Source of the DNA: Saposhnikovia divaricata
Taxonomy: Eukaryota; Streptophyta; Magnoliopsida; Apiales; Apiaceae
DNA: 64,000 bases
Direction of reading: 5' to 3'
Assembly: GCA_036435485.1 (NCBI GenBank)
Contig: CM071597.1
Coordinates: forward strand, 170,792,147-170,856,146
The notes beneath the pieces were generated by a model. The model saw only the letters and a program-made list of their open reading frames with translations. It was not told the DNA's origin and did no database searches. This document shows positions 57,811 through 64,000 of this stretch, piece by piece. Each line of letters starts with the position of its first letter. Within the stretch, counting starts at the first letter, position 1. The position numbers were made by a program, and so were the translations under genes.

Positions 57811-58935
57811 GGAAGTAAGAAATTTATAGGAAAGAAGTTTAAAAAGGTGAAAGATTGTGGGAAAGCACCTGAAGTAGTAGAAGAAGAAGAGTATGTGTTG
57901 GAGTTTGGTCCTGATTACCCGCCTCTTGTGAAGCGTTTGTGGCTTCGGGCCAAAAATGCCTTGAAAGACGGTCGTGTAATTTCTTATCAGATGTTTATGC
58001 TTTGTGCTCTGGGGGTGAAATATCGGGGTTTGTTATTTGTATGTTTGCTAAGTATCACAGTTTATAATTTTCTTTGGCTTTACAAATACTTGATTAATAC
58101 TTTTAGTTTTTCTAATGACTGTATACTTTTTATGCAGTTCATTACAGGATTACTTGAAAAAATAGAAGACGTTTGACATGGTAGCATTTGTTGATCCTGC
58201 GACGATAGGCGCCCTCGGTTGTGGAACTTCTGGATAGAGGTCGCAAGCCCTATCTAACAGATTCAAGAACTCTAAGCCAAACCAATCATTTATGCTCCCA
58301 TATAATCATGCGTTAGTACTTCTTTTTATGCCTATATATATGTGTGCTTAATGTCATCTATGTTATATCGTAATGTCATGATATAGTTTAAGGAGCCTGT
58401 ATATAAATTTATACTTTGTGAATCTATGCCTTGTAAATAAAATCAATCTGGCCCTTATAAATAAAATCCTTATCCTCTAATAAAGATACATGTTCTCATT
58501 TGTGCTGTTCATGAAATAATAGCAACCATTGGGCGTTAACGGCTGTAAATCCGGATACACAAATAGTTTACCATATGGATCCTTTAAAGCGGAGAATTGC
58601 AAGTGAAGAATGGACAGAAGTTGTTGACAAGTTAGTACCACATAAGAAATATATTCATTTGGAATCACATCTATAATTATTAAGAAAAGTGTCTTAAACT
58701 TGATTTATGTTGTATTGCCGTAGTGCCATCAAACTGTACAAGGACAAAGCAAAAAAGTTTCTGATGAAGAAAAATAATGTGGGAGAATCTTGCGGTAATA
58801 TATTTTTCTTAGTGCATATCTTATATGTTTCTCTTTTACAAAACATAGTTTGTCCGTATATATAATTTTATTTAATGTTTCTTCAGGGAGTTCCTCTCCA
58901 AATGGGGAGTAAAGATTGTGGTCTATTTGTGATGT
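57811..58935 (+). pseudogene. Ulp1-like protease part of the En/Spm gene, cut by element U
   Basis: EEEYVLEFGPDYPPLVKRLW and VISYQMFMLCALGVKY (57880-58020) lead into the protease: FVDPATIGALGCGTSG, FMLPYNHA, then NHWALTAVNPDTQIVYHMDP with catalytic His (58527-58529) and Asp (58578-58580), EEWTEVVDK, an AIKLYKDKAKKFLMKKN exon (58725-58790), and GVPLQMGSKDCGLFVM with the catalytic Cys at 58917-58919. Introns have GT/AG-like borders. Two stops lie near 58160-58240. The C-terminal helix is missing because CACTA element U begins at 58936. Confidence 0.85.
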
Positions 58936-59610
58936 CACTACAAGAAAAGGGTCAATAGACATCAGTTTCTGGCCGATGTCTATGTTATTTTGCAAGTGAT
59001 GTCTTTGTCGGAGATGTCTATTCTAGACATTGGCCAGAAACTGATGTCTGTGTTAACATAAACATCGATATTTCCTTCAATACACATCGGTTGTTCTACA
59101 AAATAGGTTAGATATAATTAATTTTATAAACAACTTGCATGTCTTATATTCTAGAAAACATATAATAAACTAAGTTATTTTTCACATACACATCACTTTC
59201 TTTTTTTGGAAAAGATGTCTATTTGGATATTAGACATCATAATTTTAGCAGATAAAGTGATGTCTATAGTTATCTTAGACATCATCCTAGACTGATGTCT
59301 AATGTTCTTATAAACATCAGTTTTTTCTAAAAAAACTGATTTATGTTGTTATCTTAGACATCATCCTATAATTATGTCTAATGTAAGTATAAACATCAAT
59401 TTTATAGAAAAAAACTGATTTCTATTTTTCTCTTAGACATCAAATTTTATAAATAAAAAATGATTTCTACTTGTTTCTTAGACATCAGATATTACAGAAA
59501 AAATGTGATGTATATCTTTGTGTTAAACATCAGTTTTTCCACATTAAAATTAATGTATATTTAGGTCTTAGAAATCAGTATTTGTTAAAAATTTCGATGC
59601 ATTTGTTACC
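58936..59610. repeat. Left subterminal repeats of element U
   Basis: More than fifteen copies of TTAGACATCA/TGATGTCTA in both orientations. A longer inverted pair, GACATCAGTTTCTGGCC near 58960 and GGCCAGAAACTGATGTC near 59032, could form a hairpin. Confidence 0.85.
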
Positions 59611-60400
59611 ATTAAACATTTAAAGAAAAATCTATACAACTAGGAGAAAGTCTACCAAGCTTGCACTGATTTTTCATACATTTAGCCTTTTCAATATAGC
59701 TACAGTGCACAATAAGCTTTGTTCTTAACCATCTTATTGTATATTACTTAAAGATAAATGTTAAATGAGATCAAATCACGCATGAGATCATGAGTTGCTT
59801 ACAATTACAATTCACGACTCAGGTCTCTTCATCTGAACTAATAAAGTCAAGTTCAATCATCTTTTATTTGGTTTGGTTGGATATTTTTGATGAATGCTGC
59901 CTTTCCTCAGCCTTTGTTCTCTTTGCATTTGGCTATTGACTTGTTCTTTTCACAGGTAGTTCATATCCTGCAGAGGAAGATGACCTTAACATGGGTAGAC
60001 AACTCATTCATTAAACAATTCTGTGCGGAAAAAGGTGATGGAATATGAAAACACAACACAAAGAGAATAACATTTTTTTGGTTACCACTTTAGTGCAGAA
60101 TGATATGGCTTGTTTAGTGCCGTGGGATCTTTTTTCATGGTGTTTGAATCCCCCAGTCCTGTAGTGTGAACATGTAAATATATAAGTAGACTATAATAGA
60201 TTATTGCATTTTAAGTTATTAGAGATGGATGAATTTTTTGACATGTAACTTGTGTAAGGAACCTAATTCCCTGGGAGTATTGATTTGTTATCACTTTACC
60301 TGCATTGCTGTTTATTTATTTAGTTCATCAGTATCTAACCACATTTTAATGCACATATATATATATTGGTCCGTGAAAATGGTTTATGTTTGAGAAGGAA
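59611..60400. other. Mostly non-coding part of element U
   Basis: On the minus strand at about 59985-59820, a frame with two stops reads VKRTSQ, NAKRTKAEERQHSSKISN and KMIELDFISSDEET followed by a stop; this resembles a protein C-terminus but I do not recognise it. Nothing else is seen. Confidence 0.3.
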
Positions 60401-60401
60401 A

Positions 60402-60490
60402 AAATTTACAGGAGGGTCCAAGCACTCCACAAGAATGGCAAGATCAATGTCCTTGTCTTCAAACTTCTTCATAAACGGGTGATCCTGGAT
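60402..60490 (-). pseudogene. Captured 3' exon of a MAP kinase kinase gene (MKK6-like)
   Basis: After an ATCCAG acceptor-like site, it reads DHPFMKKFEDKDIDLAILVE then CLDPPVNF. The HPF(I)KKFEDKDIDL...PPVNF run is the C-terminal end of group A plant MAP kinase kinases such as MKK6. The kinase core is not present. The frame then runs on into unrelated sequence to about 60340. No stop interrupts the piece. Confidence 0.75.
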
Positions 60491-60828
60491 TAACAAATGT
60501 TTTCTACGTTGAGATATAATGTGCATCACTTAATCAACTAAAATAAATTAAGATGCAATTAAAAGTAACTAAATTAAGTGGCAAAAACACAATATGTTAA
60601 TATTTTGATTAGTACACATAGCATCAGGTAGGCTAATCTGCACATTTAGTAATCTATAACTTATAGGGAAATGTAATTAGGATGTTCATGGACATCTTCC
60701 CTTTACTTACACTTGTGTCCTCATAGAACAACAAAAAAGATGTAAAAAAATAAACAAAGAACAACTTTTACGAAGTTGACATCGTATAGATCTATTATGA
60801 AAATAGATGCAAAACTTAATAATATTTA

Positions 60829-61202
60829 ACTTTGTTCTGACAGGAAAGATAACTTTCTCCCCAACCACCAGAAGCAACTTTCTTGGATAATAGAAAATCA
60901 CAAGCCTTGCGAATACTAGAGCTAGTAGCAAAGCTCCTTCCTGCCGCTACTAAACCTTTTATACCAAACCATGTGCCAGACTGCCCAAGAACCATACCTA
61001 ATAATGACATTGAGGAAATTAGAGCTAGATCTACTGGAATAATTAAACAGGAGGAGAACATGCATATTATATAGTCTATAATAAGGTCAGCTGTTAAATA
61101 TTGTCAACTGCAGAAGAATAGAAAAGTACAAAAAAATTGGGAAAAAACCATGAGCCATCTGGTGATTGTATTTTTTCAATGAATGCAGCAGCTTTTTCAA
61201 TA
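60829..61202 (-). pseudogene. Captured exons of an oxidosqualene cyclase gene
   Basis: Exon 61202-61148 reads IEKAAAFIEKIQSPDGSW, with a TGTGTAG acceptor before and a GTTTTT donor after. Exon 60997-60829 starts YGSWAV, lacks about 10 bases, and continues GTWFGIKGLVAAGRSFATSS, SIRKACDFLLSKKVASGGWG and ESYLSCQNKV. This is the conserved C-terminal half of the triterpene/sterol cyclases (cycloartenol or beta-amyrin synthase type), with a QW-like DGSWYGSW motif. The small deletion removes the CFTY part and breaks the frame. The catalytic DCTAE region and most of the gene are absent. Confidence 0.85.
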
Positions 61203-62252
61203 CTACACACGTAAATTTACACAATTATCATACAGAATATGAATGATATAGGAGTATAATGCAATTCTATCCACCACAGAAAAACTATTTGAAAAGGGGG
61301 TGTAAAGGTCAAATTACAGTAACATACAGTTTATAGGTCAGTTCAGACCAAGAGAAAATCAAGAAGTCGATGTGGAGAAATTGCTAACTTATATTTTTTT
61401 GATGCTATACGAGGAGGGATCATCTACCTTAATACTAAAAAAACATATGAAAAAAAAATCTAAGTGATTTACCAATTTCTTCCACTAAAAAGTATGGCTT
61501 TGAAGCTGGTCTCTAGAAGGTAACCCCTCTATTTCATGGGCGAATAATGAATTCGTAGATACGTTATGCAAATCTAAGTGATTTACCAATTTCTTCCACT
61601 CTTGTTATGTCAAAAGAATAAGATACGTATCTTACCTCCCTGAAAGAATAAGATTACATATTAGGCAACTGCTACCAAGAAACTCAGAAGAATCTTAAAT
61701 CAAGTATCAGCAACTAGAGGTACACAAATGATAATTTAAAGGAAAAACAACAACCCTTGTTTGTTTATCACACATCATCTAGATAAGAGACAATTATTAG
61801 AATCCTCCTCTGAAGTTGTCTCCTCTAAAATATCTGACAGAAAATTGATCTGACTGCACCGTCAAGAATTGATATGTTCTGGATTGTTGCATTAAACACA
61901 ACTACAACGAATAGTAATCTTTATCATTATCCTAAACATACATGCCATGGTACATCAGCTTGTTATTTGCTTCCTCTTCTAACAATTCAAATTTCACCTT
62001 TTTTCTTATAATCAATTTTGCTCAAATTTATATTTTATACATACTATTTAATACTTTCACCCAATGGCGTCAAACATTATTTTAACCACACCCCTTACAA
62101 AGATGCTCTACAGGCTTACAGCATGTTTAGATTGTAGATATTTTTAATTTATATATTTACAGATATTTTCTCACTAGAAAAAAATAAAAAGGTATTGATA
62201 TGAACAATCAAAAGGCAAATCCAAATATGGTAGTAATAACAAAACATCTTAC
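61203..62252. other. Non-coding spacer between captured genes
   Basis: A 31-bp direct repeat (AAATCTAAGTGATTTACCAA...) occurs at about 61458 and 61570. No exon is recognised with confidence. Confidence 0.45.
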
Positions 62253-64000
62253 AACATTTCTTTTAAGCCTTCCATGAAAGTATAGGAGTGTGCTTCTCTT
62301 CGATTCATTTTCTGCTAAACATTTGGCATCACATAAATCGAGATTGGCAACATAAGGATGTATAAGGTCCTTTTCAAGAGAATCCTATCCAGGCTTGTAC
62401 CTGACAATTAAGTGCATTTATAGATCAAATATAAAACATACATTAAATATAGTCAGTGTTTACAATTAAGATAGCTACTGACCAGTTACCAGTGGAGTCC
62501 ATATCTGGTAGCAGCCAAATAGCATTCTTCATATATTTGCGAACAGATTTAAAAGATCAAGGATGGTGAAGTGGAAGTATGTGATCTCTACCTCCAGACC
62601 GATTCCACGCTGGCTGGTCTGTTTGGTCTATTACCCACTTCAAAGCTTCCTACATTGTAAATTCACATTTTAAACTAAGAAAAGGCAGTACTAAAAGGTT
62701 TAAAAAATCTTGTTTAACCAAACACATTTCGGTAAACCTAAAACAATTTTCATAACATAACATTAATCTATTAATTCACAAGTACACTATGATAATCAAT
62801 GGTAGATTCTTTATTTATTTTACAGTAATCTTCATGGGGATGACAAATATGCTTTTTAATTTTTTTAGTAGCATAGAGTCCCAAATTTGTCAAGCTGATG
62901 CTTGCATGTACACATCTTCCCAACGTGGCAGACTCTCTTTTTTCTACAGAGTACAAATTATGTTCTAATTATAAAAGCACCAAGATCAAAACTCTTGCAA
63001 CTAGTGAAACCCATGAACCTTTTCCAATCAATTCCAGTAATGAATTTGTAAGCGCATATTTCTAAACCTTACACCTTTCTACGATTGATATTACTAGCAT
63101 CCTATTTCTGGAACAAAAGCAAACTTTAGGCATACAAGCTCTCAAGAGTTGTTCGACCTAGGAGCAACCCTCACATGTAATCCTCAAATATAGAACTAAC
63201 AAACTCAATAATCAATGTAATTCATAAATAATCTGCTTAAATTACAAAATACAATCCCCTATTCATGATAAATATAAACAATCTTAACTTATTATAATTG
63301 ACATCGAAATCTAAAGGATAACCTTCCCTAATGTATTATCTACAATAATAAAATATAATTATAATCATCTATGTATGAGGGTTCCAAAGCCTTTTCCTTA
63401 GGCCTTTTCAATGGTTGTCCTGCATCAAGTTGTCAATTATAATGTATTTCATGCCTCCATGGATGCTGATCCAATAAAAAGCACCAAAAATGAACGACAA
63501 TGATATCCAATACAAATCCATGACATTGTATGTAAGACTGAAACTTCTCAAAACAATTTTCTTGCACGCTTATATAACTCTTTACACCAAACTAAAACAG
63601 TATTCCAATAGGGTTCTACGTAAACGCATGGCAACAAATAATTTCACAGTATATAGCCCACTACATAGCAAATAAATTTGATAATGTCCACTCACAGGAC
63701 CATAAATGTCTTGTATAAAATGCTGAGTTAGATTGCAATGATTCCTGTAGCAATTATTAAAATTAATGCAAATAAACACAAAAAAAATGATAATTATAAG
63801 ATTGAGATAAGCCTTCGGAAGGCACTCACACCCTATAAAGTGACTTGCATTGCTGTTTCTCCAACAAGAAGTAACTAATTGTTGTGAAGAGAGGAATGTA
63901 CAACAGATCGGCGTCCTCCTGCTGATAAACTCTAACAACATTCTTTAAAAGCCTTTGTGATTCCGGAGCAATCAGATCTGCCGACACCCAGTAGTCAATC
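62253..64000 (-). pseudogene. Captured exons of an exostosin-family glycosyltransferase gene
   Basis: Three exons in order. Exon 64000-63832 (continues past the window): DYWVSADLIAPESQRLLKNV, VRVYQQEDADLLYIPLFTT, ISYFLLEKQQCKSLYR, ending at a GTGTGAGT donor. Exon 62649-62483: EALKWVIDQTDQPAWNRSGG, RDHILPLHHP, a stop (TGG to TGA), SFKSVRKYMKNAIWLLPDMD, STGNW. Exon 62400-62253: YKPG, a stop (CAG to TAG), DSLEKDLIHPYVANLDLCDA, KCLAENESKRSTLLYFHGRL, KRN, ending at GTAAG. This matches the N-terminal half of plant exostosin-like Golgi glycosyltransferases involved in cell-wall polysaccharides. Intron positions look conserved. The two stops make it a pseudogene. It could alternatively be a resident host pseudogene, but its neighbours favour capture. 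Confidence 0.85.

Larger units (their letters stand above)
58936..64000. mobile_element. CACTA element U, left-terminal part, with captured genes
   Basis: It begins CACTACAAGAAAAGGGTC directly inside the Ulp1 exon, followed by about 670 bp of subterminal repeats. No inverse end is found before 64000, so it continues past the window. No transposon protein is seen inside; instead, minus-strand exons of three unrelated host genes follow. Its left flanking triplet is TGT. It fits a large Pack-CACTA element. Confidence 0.75.

Noticed and set aside
60155..60166. CTGTAGTG as the right end of element U
   Set aside because: It lacks the TTTCTTG part of the expected inverse terminus, has no matching subterminal repeats beside it, and the flanking triplet (TGA) does not equal TGT.
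1..64000. tRNA or rRNA genes
   Set aside because: No cloverleaf with a conserved T-loop GGTTCGAATCC-type box or rRNA signature was noticed by eye; a tRNAscan/Infernal run would be needed to exclude them formally.

Overview
This window is transposon-rich nuclear DNA from a plant, most likely a eudicot; I cannot name the species. The evidence is AT-rich sequence, plant-type Ty1/copia and Ty3/gypsy retroelements, several CACTA (En/Spm) DNA transposons, a Stowaway-like MITE, and spliced fragments of plant genes. I found no gene that is clearly intact and belongs to the host. Nearly everything is mobile DNA, often nested.

Layout, left half. Positions 1-880 are the end of a CACTA element (A). An LTR-like scrap and a decayed Ulp1-type protease relic follow to about 2692, then a 5'-truncated Copia (2693-6498). 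A Stowaway-like MITE (7076-7334) lies 5 bp before CACTA element Z (7340-19562), which carries a broken TNP2-type transposase on the minus strand. A complete CACTA element Y (7863-15512, GTA target duplication) sits inside Z. Y holds a ~176-bp tandem array, a stem-loop that looks like a geminivirus replication origin, and exons of a proteasome alpha-7 (PAG1) gene and of a casein kinase 1 gene.

Layout, middle. A further CACTA end (V) starts at 20084. A 17.1-kb CACTA element W (22118-39226, GTA target duplication) is inserted in that region. W contains a decayed En/Spm protein with a Ulp1 protease, a heme oxygenase gene fragment, and a young nested Copia (29481-35726, TTTTT target duplication). 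To the right is a ~338-bp dimeric satellite-like array (39440-50265) split by a Ty3/gypsy element (40858-49975). The gypsy element has gag, protease, RT and two RNase H regions but no integrase, and has 180-bp tandem repeats in its 3' non-coding part.

Layout, right. Two similar foldback hairpins (50881-51653), an LTR-like non-coding stretch and an IMP dehydrogenase scrap (53960-54041) precede a plus-strand En/Spm TNPA/Ulp1 gene (54665-58935). CACTA element U (from 58936 to beyond the window) interrupts that gene just after the catalytic cysteine codon. U carries, all on the minus strand, exons resembling a MAP kinase kinase (MKK6 type), an oxidosqualene cyclase and an exostosin-family glycosyltransferase.

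The main theme is repeated capture of host gene exons by CACTA transposons (Pack-CACTA behaviour): at least seven different host genes are represented by fragments, six of them inside or downstream of defined CACTA ends. The captured exons keep splice borders but most have stops or frameshifts, so they are probably transcribed relics or small-RNA sources rather than working genes. All family assignments come from reading translations by eye; no database search was run.
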